A DNA stretch of 64,000 nt from Neobacillus niacini (GTDB taxonomy: Bacteria; Bacillota; Bacilli; Bacillales; Cytobacillaceae), in the NCBI RefSeq assembly GCF_000759675.1, contig NZ_BAWM01000101.1, forward strand, positions 62,001-126,000. Reading direction: 5' to 3'. Shown one piece after another: positions 43,302 to 53,196 of the stretch. Both the position numbers and the translations under genes were made by a program. Position 1 is the first letter of the stretch. Each line of letters starts with the position of its first letter. A model generated the notes under the pieces. The model worked only from the letters and a program-made list of their open reading frames with translations. It ran no database searches and had not been told where the DNA came from.

Positions 43302-45086
43302 TTACTGATATATGCCGCCTCCAGATTGCTTAAACTCCTTAGCTTTTTCCTTCATACCTGTTTCAATAGCTTCCTTCGTATCAAGTTTGTTTTCTTTCGC
43401 ATAATTACGAATATCTTGAGAGATTCTCATGCTACAAAATTTTGGTCCACACATTGAACAGAAATGAGCTGTTTTTGCACCTTCTGCAGGTAAAGTTTCA
43501 TCATGATATTCTATCGCTCGTTCAGGATCTAAAGATAAATTAAACTGATCTCTCCAACGGAATTCAAAACGAGCTTTTGATAAGGCATCATCTCTTTTTT
43601 GTGCTCCTGGATGTCCTTTTGCCAAATCAGCAGCATGGGCGGCAATTTTATAAGTAATTACCCCTACACGAACATCCTCTCTATTCGGTAAACCTAAATG
43701 TTCTTTAGGCGTTACATAACAAAGCATAGCTGTACCATACCAACCAATCATGGCAGCCCCAATAGCAGATGTAATGTGATCATAACCAGGTGCTATATCA
43801 GTCGTAAGAGGTCCAAGTGTGTAGAATGGCGCTTCCTGACACACTTCTAGTTGTTTATCCATATTTTCTTTAATTAGGTGCATGGGTACGTGTCCAGGTC
43901 CTTCGATCATCACTTGTACATCATGTTCCCAAGCAATTTTTGTTAGCTCTCCAAGAGTCTCTAATTCAGCAAACTGCGCTTCATCATTCGCATCTGCAAT
44001 AGACCCAGGACGTAAACCATCCCCTAAAGAGAATGCAACATCATAAGATTTCATTATTTCACAGATTTCTTTAAAGTGAGTATATAAAAAGCTTTCTTTA
44101 TGGTGGTGTAGACACCATTGTGCCATGATAGATCCACCACGAGATACAATACCTGTTAACCGTTTTGCAGTTAATGGAACATATCGCAAAAGAACACCAG
44201 CATGAATTGTGAAGTAATCAACACCCTGCTCAGCTTGTTCAATCAAGGTATCACGGTAAATCTCCCATGTAAGATCTTCAGCAACACCATTTACTTTTTC
44301 AAGTGCTTGATAAATGGGGACGGTGCCGACAGGAACAGCTGAGTTTCGAATAATCCATTCTCGTGTTTTATGAATGTTTTTACCTGTTGATAGATCCATA
44401 ATATTATCAGCACCCCAGCGTGTCGCCCATGTCATTTTTTCAACCTCTTGTTCGATGGATGATGAAACAGCAGAGTTACCGATATTCGCGTTAATTTTAA
44501 CATGAAAATTACGTCCTATTATCATAGGTTCTGACTCTGGATGATTGATATTAGAAGGAATAATCGCTCGACCTTTTGCAACTTCATTACGCACAAATTC
44601 AGGTTTCATATTTTCCCTTATTGCGATAAATTCCATTTCAGGAGTAATAATTCCCTTTTTTGCATAATGAAGCTGTGTGACATTTTTCCCTTTTTTTGCA
44701 CGTAATGGTTTGCGCTTCAAACCTGGAAACACGTTATGATTGGCACGAGGATCATTTTCTTCCTTATACCCATTATCTACAGGCTTAATTTCTCGACCTT
44801 CATATTCTTCAACATCTGATCGTTCATGAATCCATGTGCTTCGAATAGCAGGAAGACCTTTTGAAATGTCAACAGAATAATTTAGATCCGTATAAGGACC
44901 GCTTGTATCATACACGCGTACAGGAAGATTTTCCTCTTCACCAAACGTACCAGTTGTCGGGCTTAACTCAATTTCACGCATTGGTACTTTAATGTCGGAT
45001 CTCGAACCTGTTACATATACTTTTTTACTTCCTGGAAAACTAGACATGATGGAAATATTTTGTTCGTTTAATGAAGTCGTTGACAT
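43302..45086 (-). CDS. thiC: Phosphomethylpyrimidine synthase ThiC
   Basis: Radical SAM enzyme converting aminoimidazole ribotide into HMP phosphate for thiamine. 594 residues. The barrel includes NIGNSAVSSSIEQEVEKMTW, the TIHAG segment, SLGDGLRPGS, a VMIEGPGHVP motif and PLTTDIAPGYDHI. The C-terminal 4Fe-4S site is CSMCGPKFCSM. Length and motifs are intact. ATG after AAAGGAGAG. Controlled by the upstream TPP riboswitch and terminator. Confidence 0.97.
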   Translation of the reverse strand: MSTTSLNEQNISIMSSFPGSKKVYVTGSRSDIKVPMREIELSPTTGTFGEEENLPVRVYDTSGPYTDLNYSVDISKGLPAIRSTWIHERSDVEEYEGREIKPVDNGYKEENDPRANHNVFPGLKRKPLRAKKGKNVTQLHYAKKGIITPEMEFIAIRENMKPEFVRNEVAKGRAIIPSNINHPESEPMIIGRNFHVKINANIGNSAVSSSIEQEVEKMTWATRWGADNIMDLSTGKNIHKTREWIIRNSAVPVGTVPIYQALEKVNGVAEDLTWEIYRDTLIEQAEQGVDYFTIHAGVLLRYVPLTAKRLTGIVSRGGSIMAQWCLHHHKESFLYTHFKEICEIMKSYDVAFSLGDGLRPGSIADANDEAQFAELETLGELTKIAWEHDVQVMIEGPGHVPMHLIKENMDKQLEVCQEAPFYTLGPLTTDIAPGYDHITSAIGAAMIGWYGTAMLCYVTPKEHLGLPNREDVRVGVITYKIAAHAADLAKGHPGAQKRDDALSKARFEFRWRDQFNLSLDPERAIEYHDETLPAEGAKTAHFCSMCGPKFCSMRISQDIRNYAKENKLDTKEAIETGMKEKAKEFKQSGGGIYQ

Positions 45087-45168
45087 AATAAATCTCTCCT
45101 TTTTTTGAATATAAAGGACGAGATAAAGTACATAACAAGTGGAAAAGCTTATAAAAGTACATCAAAAA

Positions 45169-45196
45169 GCCGGGACCATAAATGGTTGGACCCGGC
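45169..45196 (-). terminator. Riboswitch-controlled terminator before thiC
   Basis: GC-rich stem GCCGGG/CCCGGC with a run of five T on the minus strand, between the TPP aptamer and the thiC start. It is the expected expression platform. Confidence 0.85.
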
Positions 45197-45241
45197 TAAT
45201 ATGTATGCAGAAGTATAAGTGCATTGAAGATTGTCTATTCT

Positions 45242-45336
45242 AACTTCCCCACGCTGGTATGATCCAGATCAGGTCCCAAGAGTCAAGAAACTTCATCGTG
45301 TTTCTTTCTCAGCCCAACTTATTGGGCTCCCCTAGT
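45242..45336 (-). promoter_or_regulatory. TPP (THI) riboswitch
   Basis: On the minus strand the aptamer shows GGGGAGCCC ... GGGCTGAGA, and the second half ACCTGATCTGGATCATACC followed by AGCGTGGGGAAGTTA, the signature of the thiamine pyrophosphate aptamer. It turns off thiC when TPP is abundant. Confidence 0.95.
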
Positions 45337-45830
45337 TATTTATATTCAATTAGCTATATTATATATGAGTATTGTTTAAAATGAAATACATAATATTATT
45401 TAAAGTAATATAGTCGTGTTTAGATATTATTTTTAGGATGAAAGGACGCGTTTATACTCCATTATCCCATAACCTCCGCAAAACCGCTTGAAATAATGGT
45501 TTTCGATTTTTTTATTTTCCTTCTCTTTTCCTTTTCTATACTCCATTTATTTTGATTTCGTGACCACAATGTGACCAATAGAAAACATCCTTTTTTAATG
45601 AATAGACAAGCACTTTTTTTGTTTCTTTGTGAGTATTTTTCAATCTTAAGTTATCAATATCGCGCCAAGCGCTTTCATTGACATTCGCGATTTAAGTAGC
45701 TAAGTGTTGATCTTTTTGCCATATCCTTAGTGTTACCGTTTTTTAAAAAACTCGTCTTAATCTAAAGTTTTCCTTGTTTTCTAATGTATTAGATTTAAAG
45801 AATAGCTACCGCGCTTCGCTTGCTGGCCAT
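45337..45830. other. Intergenic stretch with thiC promoter region
   Basis: No gene found. Contains the thiC promoter near the riboswitch and a run of T-rich sequence. No recognisable repeat besides the palindrome that follows. Confidence 0.4.
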
Positions 45831-45867
45831 CTCCAAATAGAACAGAAAATTCTGTTCTTATTTGGAG
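45831..45867. repeat. Long near-perfect palindrome after the YesN-type gene
   Basis: CTCCAAATAGAACAGAA pairs with TTCTGTTCTTATTTGGAG with a single bulged base and a 2-base loop. It lies about 48 bp past the regulator stop. With no T tract it is not a classical terminator. Confidence 0.6.
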
Positions 45868-45914
45868 AAGAGTAAAGGGGAGCTTTTGGATATCGATGTT
45901 AAAATCTCCAAAGA

Positions 45915-47492
45915 TTATGATCTAGAAGATACGGAATGCCGGAATTCGTTTGGTGTGAATCCGACGTATTTCTTAAACACCTTACTGAAATACTTTTCAT
46001 TTTGAAAGCCTACTCCATAGGCCACTTCATATATTTTTAAATAGGGATTTTCAAGCAATTTCTTCGCTTTTTCCATACGAATCTTCGTTAAATAATCGGT
46101 TATGGTAGCATGGTAATCTTGTTTGAATTTTCGTGAAATGTATTCCCTACTCAAAAAAAATCGATCGGCTATTTCTTGAAGATTAATATCCTCTTGATAA
46201 TACTGCTGAAGATACTCTTCAATTTGCTGCATATTATTTTTCTCTTTCTGATACTTCACATTTGAAAGAGTATTGATTAACTCTTTAAACTCTCTCACCT
46301 TTTCTTCTTTAAATTTCATAAATGAAAAGGTGCCATCTTCCTTCCAATAATTCATGCCTCGATACAAAGATGTCTTATGATGAATTTGGTACTCTTTTAA
46401 CCAATTATTTCTTAGTAATTCAAATTGATTTTCCCATACTTGTATTTGTTCTTGTGAGAGCGAGAAATCAATTTCTAACATAGTAAATATTTGATTAAGC
46501 TGAGAATCAATTTGGTGATTACTTCCTGATTGAATGGCCCACTTTAAATCGTTTGAGTAATCTAGTAAGTGTAGAAGGGGTTTCGGTTTCACATCTTTAT
46601 TCGTGACAATCTTTTTCTGACTTAATAAGTTATGTTTTAAAAAAACCTGTAGGGCAGATTCATACGCTTCATTTATATTCTTAGACTTTTTCCCTAGACC
46701 AACAATCAAGCAAACCTTGCTATATTGATAGATTAACGAGGAGATTTCCCTTAACAAATACGAAATGTTTTTATCATTCCAAAAAAGAATGACGAGCTCT
46801 TCTTTCTTGTTACTATTTCGAAAACACACTCCATCATTCTGCTTTTTTAATAATTCATTACTTACATTAACCAATGTAAAGAATGCAAGATCTTGATCAC
46901 CTTGAAATGAGTTCATAGCAAGGGGCTTGACTGATAGTAATGCCACCGTCTTATGCTTATTTGTAATGGTAATTCCAAACTCTTTATCAATTTTCTCTTC
47001 GATTGATTTTGAAATGTCCTCCTTCGAACAAAGACTTGAAAATAAACGATCCCAGTAAAGAGTCTTCACTTCATTGAAGACACGGTTTTCCTCAACATGA
47101 GATTTTCTTGAACGAGCTTGATCATTCCATTCTTTCACGGCTTTTGCTAATGTTTCATTCAATACATCTGGTTCAATGGGCTTTAGAATATAGTCAAAGC
47201 TCTTATAAAAGATCGCGTTTCTCATGTATTCGAAATCATCGTACCCGCTTACCACAATGGTTTTACTTCTAAAATCTGAGGAATGAAGCCATTTTAAAAG
47301 GTTGATTCCATCTCTTTTTGGCATTCTCATATCAGTAAAAATAATTTCAGGTCTGTGCTTTATGATTAACTCGATCGCTTCATCTCCATCTTCTGCCTCA
47401 AAAATCGTGTGAATTCCATGCTTTTCCCATTCTGCTAATAAAAGTAACCCTTCACGTACATGTTTTTCATCGTCAATGATGATTGCTTTCAT
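45915..47492 (-). CDS. YesN-type response regulator, second system
   Basis: 525 residues. Receiver with D7/D8, phosphoacceptor D54 in IIFTDMRMPKRDG, and K in YILKPIE. The C-terminal AraC domain holds two helix-turn-helix units (IADRFFLSREYISRKFKQD, and VAYGVGFQNEKYFSKVFKKY). Its start overlaps the end of the kinase gene by 20 bp. The pair precedes no other gene on the minus strand except far downstream, and follows the ABC operon whose expression it probably controls. Confidence 0.9.
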   Translation of the reverse strand: MKAIIIDDEKHVREGLLLLAEWEKHGIHTIFEAEDGDEAIELIIKHRPEIIFTDMRMPKRDGINLLKWLHSSDFRSKTIVVSGYDDFEYMRNAIFYKSFDYILKPIEPDVLNETLAKAVKEWNDQARSRKSHVEENRVFNEVKTLYWDRLFSSLCSKEDISKSIEEKIDKEFGITITNKHKTVALLSVKPLAMNSFQGDQDLAFFTLVNVSNELLKKQNDGVCFRNSNKKEELVILFWNDKNISYLLREISSLIYQYSKVCLIVGLGKKSKNINEAYESALQVFLKHNLLSQKKIVTNKDVKPKPLLHLLDYSNDLKWAIQSGSNHQIDSQLNQIFTMLEIDFSLSQEQIQVWENQFELLRNNWLKEYQIHHKTSLYRGMNYWKEDGTFSFMKFKEEKVREFKELINTLSNVKYQKEKNNMQQIEEYLQQYYQEDINLQEIADRFFLSREYISRKFKQDYHATITDYLTKIRMEKAKKLLENPYLKIYEVAYGVGFQNEKYFSKVFKKYVGFTPNEFRHSVSSRS

Positions 47493-49284
47493 TCGCTTCT
47501 CCTTCTATTTTTAGTGGCAGCCTCATGGTTACCATGAAGCCTCCCTCTTCTTGATTTTCTAACGTTATCTCAGCTCGTTGATTATAATAGAGCTTCAAAC
47601 GGACATACACATTTTTTAATCCAATATTCGTTTCTTCTCCCGATTTGTTCCTTGCTTCGGCTTGAAAATGTTCATGAATATCCTTCAATCGACTTTCTGT
47701 TACCCCTATTCCATTGTCGCTCACAATCATGACTAATAGATCGTTCTCCTGAAAGCATTTTAGGGAAATACGCCCTACTCCATCACGAATATCGAATCCA
47801 TGCTTAAAGTAATTTTCAATAATAGGCTGTAGAATCATTTTGGGGACCTCTATTTCTTGAACTTTGTCTTCAATCTCCACAATGTAGTCAAGTTTCTCAC
47901 CGAAACGCTCTTTTTGTAATAAAAGATAGGCATTTGTATAATTAATTTCTTTTTTTAGAGTGACTACATCTTCTTCCATATTCATTCCATATCTCATAAT
48001 TTTAGAGAGATGTGTAATTAATGAATAGATTTGCGGAACTTTATTCTTTAATGCAATGGTACCGATTGATTGTAATGCATTATATAAGAAGTGAGGATTG
48101 ATTTGCGATTGAAGCACTTTTAATTGATTTGTCTTATTTTCCAATTCAAGTTTGTATTCTCGGTTAATCAAGTGATTAATTCGTTCAATCATTTGCTGAA
48201 ACCTAAAACCAAGAATGCCGATTTCATCTGACCCGAAGGATTCAACTTGAACCTTCATATTCCCTTCTTCTACTTGTTGAATATTTTGCAGCAGAATTCG
48301 AATTGGTGACGTAATTTTAAAGGATACGAAAAGAGTAGCTAACACAACAAGTGATAATCCTATGACTCCGAATAAGATGTTGATCTTCGCAACACTAAAG
48401 GCACTTTCATACAAATTAGTGAAAGGAACCCTTTTCACTAAAATCCACCCACCTGCTGAAGCAGAAAGCTGATCATACATCATCACACCGTTAAAGGAGT
48501 CTTCTTTCCACTCCAACGTACCTGAAACTTCTTTTTTTCCTAAAATTCGTGAAATCCACTTCTGATCCTTTTGATCGTCGTTAACATCGATATCAGAGCT
48601 ATAGATCATTTCTCCTTCTGAAGATAAAAGATAGAATTCTTCGGTTTCACTGTTATATAGATTTCTGCTTAAATCTACTATCTTATCAGGTGAAATCTCT
48701 AACGAAATAAACGCAAGTATCTCATCTTCCGGAACATTCATGAATGCCCTGTGAATGGTGATAATGTCTTTAGAGCTTTTAATACTTTTCTCTTGCTGAG
48801 CATATGTGGGTTCTATGAACATGTTATAAGGGCTTCGTTGAGCTCTCATAAACGCTTCTCGATTTGAGTCCATAATCCTATTAGAAAAAACAACTGTGGA
48901 ACGCTTTGTTGCAGTAATCGCTCGATCATCCTTTGCAAAGGAGATCCGAACTCCATTAACGGTGTCTTCTGTATAGAGAAGCGTTTGCACAACGTGCTTC
49001 ACAATACCAATCGTCAAGGAATTATTCTCTTTTCTTGGTGACCTCATGTAATTGATAAAATCAGGATTATTATAGAGTGAAAGAGTTAAACCATTCAATT
49101 CATTAATATAACTTTCTAAATTCACTTTTCCTTGATACAAAAGATTGCTGCTCTCTAGTACCACTTGATCCTCAAGCGAATTCTTCGTATACAAATATGT
49201 AATAACAATCGAACTTCCAAATGGAACAATCGTCATGATCATCAATAAAACAATTAGCTTATTTCGAATACTTGTCTTTAGCAT
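47473..49284 (-). CDS. YesM-type sensor histidine kinase, second system
   Basis: 603 residues. TM ~10-30, extracellular sensor (~35-285), TM ~293-315, HAMP (~315-370), His_kinase with H in QINPHFLYNAL, and an ATPase domain with ENYFKHGF and DNGIGV. ATG after GGGGAGG with about 10-base spacing. Translationally coupled to the regulator. It lies downstream of the binding-protein gene with a terminator between. Confidence 0.9.
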   Translation of the reverse strand: MLKTSIRNKLIVLLMIMTIVPFGSSIVITYLYTKNSLEDQVVLESSNLLYQGKVNLESYINELNGLTLSLYNNPDFINYMRSPRKENNSLTIGIVKHVVQTLLYTEDTVNGVRISFAKDDRAITATKRSTVVFSNRIMDSNREAFMRAQRSPYNMFIEPTYAQQEKSIKSSKDIITIHRAFMNVPEDEILAFISLEISPDKIVDLSRNLYNSETEEFYLLSSEGEMIYSSDIDVNDDQKDQKWISRILGKKEVSGTLEWKEDSFNGVMMYDQLSASAGGWILVKRVPFTNLYESAFSVAKINILFGVIGLSLVVLATLFVSFKITSPIRILLQNIQQVEEGNMKVQVESFGSDEIGILGFRFQQMIERINHLINREYKLELENKTNQLKVLQSQINPHFLYNALQSIGTIALKNKVPQIYSLITHLSKIMRYGMNMEEDVVTLKKEINYTNAYLLLQKERFGEKLDYIVEIEDKVQEIEVPKMILQPIIENYFKHGFDIRDGVGRISLKCFQENDLLVMIVSDNGIGVTESRLKDIHEHFQAEARNKSGEETNIGLKNVYVRLKLYYNQRAEITLENQEEGGFMVTMRLPLKIEGEANESNHH

Positions 49285-49378
49285 AAGGGACAGACCTCCC
49301 CAGTCTCACTTATATATTAGAATAAATGAGAATCATCACTCTTAAAAGTTTTTTTCGAAATATTCCATCAAAATTTAA

Positions 49379-49410
49379 TAGAAAGCATGCCTAGTAGGAC
49401 ATGCTTTCTA
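49379..49410 (-). terminator. Terminator of the second ABC operon
   Basis: 11-bp stem TAGAAAGCATG/CATGCTTTCTA, 10 bp past the binding-protein stop codon, then an AT-rich exit on the minus strand. Confidence 0.8.
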
Positions 49411-49419
49411 TTATTCTTT

Positions 49420-50697
49420 TTACTTTAAGTTATCCCACGTCTGCTGGAATCGCTCAAGAACTGTGTCATAGTCAATCTTGCCAGCAGCGTATTCTTGGAT
49501 TGTTGCAGCAAATTCTTTATTCGCTCCATCCGGCCATCTGAACCAAGTCCAAGGAATTGTTTTCTCTTCTTTAGAGTAGGCAAGAATAGACTGCCCTAAA
49601 TCACCAAGACCTTTCGGCTCAATGTTATCGAATGCTGGAATGAAAGCAAATTCTTCAGTGATATATCGTTTTCCTGTTTCAGAAGTAACCATCCACTCTA
49701 AGAATGTTTTCGCTTCTTCAAGGTGCTCTGAATTTTTGTTTAATACCCAGTTATTTGGTACACCTACAGGTAAGCTATTTGCACTCTCGTCATTGCTAAT
49801 CGGAATGGGAAGGAAGCCCATGTTCATTTTAGGATTAATTTCATAAATCATATTCTCTGTCCAGTTACCTTGTTGAAGCATAGCTGTTTCACCAGATGCA
49901 AATAATGTTACTTGAGTATTGTAATCTGTTGTTAATGGATTATCATTTGCATATTTAAGCTCGGTATCTAGTACTTCTTTAAATTGTTTAAACTTTTCAT
50001 TACCAACAATTTTCTCAGAACCATCATAAAGTCCTTCAATAAATGCTACTGGATCTTCCTGTTGAGCAAATGGAATGTTAAGTAAATGCTGTCCAATAAC
50101 CCACCACTCACCATAACCAGCAGAGAATGGAGTGATGCCAGCATCCTTAAGCTTTTTAGATGCAGCTTTTAATTCTTCAATTGTAGCTGGCGGCTCCGTA
50201 ATGCCCGCTTTTTCAAATAAATCTTTGTTATATACAAAGCCATATCCTTCTAAGTTAACTGGCATGCCATAAAGCTTTCCTTCTTCATCTGTCATTGGAA
50301 CTTTACCAATTGGAAGTACATGCTCTACCCATGGCTCTTCTGAAAGATCTGCTAGTTTCTCTTTCCAAAGCTCTAATTCTTTAAAACCACCATTGTTAAA
50401 AATGTCTGGCTCTTCACCTGAAGCAAATTTTGCTTTTAGTGCTGCACCGTAATCGGCACCTCCACCAACTGTTTCAAGCTTTACCTTAATGTTTGGATGC
50501 TCAGCTTCGAACTCCTTAATCATCTCTTGAAGCTGGTCAGCAATTTCCACTTTGAACTGGAAGAAATTAAGAGTTACAACATCATCGCCTGACTTAGAAT
50601 CCCCTTCTGAATTGCTTGCAGTGTCTTTAGAAGAACAACCAGCAATAAAACTAATAACTAAAATGAAAGCCATACAAAGTAAAAGAACTCGTTTCAT
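49420..50697 (-). CDS. Sugar-binding lipoprotein, second ABC system
   Basis: 425 residues. Lipobox FIAGC with C21; family 1 binding protein with FQFKVEIADQLQEMIKEFEA, IFNNGGFKELE, PATIEELKAASKKLKDAGI and FASGETAMLQQGNW. The start was set at ATG 50697 after AAGGAGGTC; sequence farther upstream belongs to the leader and contains a hairpin. Last gene of a permease-permease-binding protein operon. Ligand unknown; overall look is of the MsmE/alpha-glucoside or oligosaccharide group. Confidence 0.9.
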   Translation of the reverse strand: MKRVLLLCMAFILVISFIAGCSSKDTASNSEGDSKSGDDVVTLNFFQFKVEIADQLQEMIKEFEAEHPNIKVKLETVGGGADYGAALKAKFASGEEPDIFNNGGFKELELWKEKLADLSEEPWVEHVLPIGKVPMTDEEGKLYGMPVNLEGYGFVYNKDLFEKAGITEPPATIEELKAASKKLKDAGITPFSAGYGEWWVIGQHLLNIPFAQQEDPVAFIEGLYDGSEKIVGNEKFKQFKEVLDTELKYANDNPLTTDYNTQVTLFASGETAMLQQGNWTENMIYEINPKMNMGFLPIPISNDESANSLPVGVPNNWVLNKNSEHLEEAKTFLEWMVTSETGKRYITEEFAFIPAFDNIEPKGLGDLGQSILAYSKEEKTIPWTWFRWPDGANKEFAATIQEYAAGKIDYDTVLERFQQTWDNLK

Positions 50698-50730
50698 GAA
50701 AAGATTGACCTCCTTAATATAAATAATTGT

Positions 50731-50779
50731 ATATAAGTTTCTGTATCCATTTAATAGAATTGATACAGAAACTTTATAT
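50731..50779 (-). terminator. Hairpin between permease and binding-protein genes
   Basis: ATATAAGTTTCTGTATC pairs with GATACAGAAACTTTATAT (one bulged base), directly after the permease stop codon. It probably protects or attenuates the transcript at this junction. Confidence 0.65.
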
Positions 50780-51607
50780 CTACTTAATAGATCCAGATGC
50801 AATACCCTTAATAATATGCTTTTGTAAAAATAAGAAGAAGATAATGATTGGTGTAATACCAAGCACTAAAGCGGCAAGACCCATATCCCATTGCTTTGTA
50901 TACTGAGCGAAGAACGAGCTCGCGGCTAATGGAATCGTGCGTAACTCAGGATCCTGTAAAACAAGGAGTGGCAGCAGATAATCATTCCAAATCCATAGTG
51001 TATTTAAAATAATGACTGTTATAGTTATCGGTTTAAGAAGAGGGAATACAATTCTCCAAAACACACCGAACTGACTGCATCCATCAATCATAGCTGATTC
51101 CTCAATCTCAACAGGAACTGTTTTTACAAACCCGTGATATAAGAATAAGGTAATTGGAACACCAAATCCAAAGTACATAATAATTAAACCCGGAAGGCTA
51201 TTTGTTAGTCCCAACGTGCCACCAATCTTCATAAGAGGAATCATCACCGTTTGAAATGGAATGACCATGGCTGATACAAAGATAATGAATAAGATTTTAC
51301 TAAACTTTCCTGGCGTACGGACCATTTTCCACGCAGCCATAGAACTAATGACGACTAAACCAATATTGCTCATGACTGTAATTACGAGAGAATTCCAGAA
51401 AGCACGTGGGAAGTTGATCACATTCCATACCTTTGCATAGTTTGAAAACTTAAATTCTTTCGGCCAGGCTGCTGCGTCAATTAGAATAGCTGCAAATGGC
51501 TTGATCGAGTTGATTAGCACGAAGTAAAAAGGTATAAGAAAAATGAGACCGACAATTATTCCCACAATCTCTAACACAAACGTCTTTTTTGTATATTGAT
51601 TGCCCAT
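50780..51607 (-). CDS. ABC sugar transporter permease (MalG type), second system
   Basis: 275 residues, six spans, EAA loop EIEESAMIDGCSQFGVFWRI, and the usual C-terminal LQKHIIKGIASGSIK. ATG after AGGTTGAGG inside the previous gene's end; the genes abut. No ATPase in the operon. Confidence 0.92.
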   Translation of the reverse strand: MGNQYTKKTFVLEIVGIIVGLIFLIPFYFVLINSIKPFAAILIDAAAWPKEFKFSNYAKVWNVINFPRAFWNSLVITVMSNIGLVVISSMAAWKMVRTPGKFSKILFIIFVSAMVIPFQTVMIPLMKIGGTLGLTNSLPGLIIMYFGFGVPITLFLYHGFVKTVPVEIEESAMIDGCSQFGVFWRIVFPLLKPITITVIILNTLWIWNDYLLPLLVLQDPELRTIPLAASSFFAQYTKQWDMGLAALVLGITPIIIFFLFLQKHIIKGIASGSIK

Positions 51608-52549
51608 TTACGCCTCAACCTCTTTCTTCTTCGTTAACCTTACTTGGACGGTTGTAAAGATTGCAACAACTACAAAGAACAGTATAGACTTAGCTGTTCC
51701 TAACCCGTAACGATTGTTTTGGAAGGCTTCTTGGTAAATATTAATCGCTACAGATTGCGTAGAGTTAAATGGTCCTCCACCTGTTAAGGAAATATTTAAG
51801 TCAAATATTTTAAAGGCCATAGAAATCGTTAGGAAGAAACAAATAGTGAAGGCTGGTAGAATTAATGGAATAATGATTTTCGTTAAGAGTGTCCAGCTCG
51901 AAGCACCATCTATTCTTGCAGCCTCAAGAAGCGAAGAATCTACTCCTTGTAAAGCAGCAACGTAGATGACCATCATATATCCGCTAATCTGCCATGCAAA
52001 TACGATAACAATGCCCCAAAATGCTGTCTTTTCATCCCCTAACCATGGCATTTTAAAAAATCCAATGTCCGTTATGTTTCCAATTGAAGCAAATCCTTTT
52101 ACAAATATAAACTGCCAGATAAAACCAAGTAATAACCCGCCAATTACGTTTGGAATAAAAAACACCGTTCGCAAGATATTACGAGTTTTTAATGCCGCAT
52201 TTAAAAGTAAAGCAAAGCTAAAACCTATTAAGTTACTAATAATAACAGCTGCAAACATAAACTTAGTAGTAAACATGAAGGAATTAAAGAAAGTCTTATC
52301 ATCCGAAAAAATCTGCTTATAATTCTCGATTCCTACCCACTCAACAACTGAGCTAACTCCATTCCAAGAGGTAAACGAATAATAGACACCCATTAAAAAT
52401 GGAAGAATTTGAATAACTAAGAAAAATAAAAGTGCCGGTCCAACAAAAGCAGCGTACGTTAATAAACTCTTATATTTAACTTTCTTCTTAGGTACAGACT
52501 TAATTTGAGCTTCATTGTTTACTAGTCCAGTTTGAATTTTTGTTTCCAT
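51608..52549 (-). CDS. ABC sugar transporter permease (MalF type), second system
   Basis: 313 residues with six or seven spans and the EAA loop SSLLEAARIDGASSWTLLTK. The start is ATG 52549 after GGGGTGGTG; a GTG four codons upstream lies within the ribosome site. First gene of the operon; a TATAAT box and a cre-like site lie immediately upstream. Confidence 0.92.
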   Translation of the reverse strand: METKIQTGLVNNEAQIKSVPKKKVKYKSLLTYAAFVGPALLFFLVIQILPFLMGVYYSFTSWNGVSSVVEWVGIENYKQIFSDDKTFFNSFMFTTKFMFAAVIISNLIGFSFALLLNAALKTRNILRTVFFIPNVIGGLLLGFIWQFIFVKGFASIGNITDIGFFKMPWLGDEKTAFWGIVIVFAWQISGYMMVIYVAALQGVDSSLLEAARIDGASSWTLLTKIIIPLILPAFTICFFLTISMAFKIFDLNISLTGGGPFNSTQSVAINIYQEAFQNNRYGLGTAKSILFFVVVAIFTTVQVRLTKKKEVEA

Positions 52550-52570
52550 CCGTATCACCACCCCTAAAAT

Positions 52571-52584
52571 TGTAATCGCTTTCT
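52571..52584 (-). promoter_or_regulatory. CcpA cre-like site
   Basis: On the minus strand AGAAAGCGATTACA matches the cre consensus TGWNANCGNTNWCA at all but the first fixed base. It lies between a TATAAT box (about 52590-52595) and the ribosome site, a position that blocks transcription in glucose-grown cells. Confidence 0.65.
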
Positions 52585-52595
52585 TTTATTATAGC

Positions 52596-53196
52596 GGTGA
52601 CGCTTCCTTAAACAGGGAACCTAAATTGACAAAGAAGGTGCAAAATTTTGACTATATTTATTTTTATTAAGCCTAAGGCGTATAAAGCAAAAATTGGCAG
52701 GCATGAGTCCGGTCCAATACCGTATCCATACCAGCCAATTAGCTGCATAATATAAAACTCTAACTTTCGGGGGTCACCTCAATAGGGTTAGTTGCCTTTC
52801 TTTAAAATGAGCTGCGAGATACATTCGACGTGTCTGGTGTGCTGACTATAGACAAAACGAAAGATATAGTGGTGTTCACCTTAATAATAAACACACGACC
52901 TACTCAGACTGATTGATCGAATTTTAATACCTATGGCAAGACAAGTAAGATTTAGTTGCAACTTATTACATCATGCCGCCCATTCATTTGGTTTTATAAT
53001 AATGAGAAATAATACTAAAAAGAGCGCTTATTATAGCTGTTTTCCCAAGTTTCCTTTTAATGTTTTCTAATAAAAATAAAATGTAAGGAGGACAAACACT
53101 TTTAAAATTTATTGCCTTTATAAATCAATTATTGACTAATATCCGTATATTTTTCAATTGAAGTGATAATCCTTACAATTGAGGTGATGTTAATAT
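52596..53196. other. Intergenic region between ABC operon and Mrr-like gene
   Basis: Apart from the IS3 tail at 52679-52750 and a short IS3-type end motif (CTAACTTTCGGGGGTCAC near 52761), nothing coding is supported. Confidence 0.4.
52679..52750 (+). pseudogene. IS3-family transposase C-terminal tail
   Basis: 23 codons, RIKQKLAGMSPVQYRIHTSQ then LAA and TAA, the standard ending of IS3-group OrfB. A right-end-like motif follows within 15 bp. The rest of the element is gone. Confidence 0.7.
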
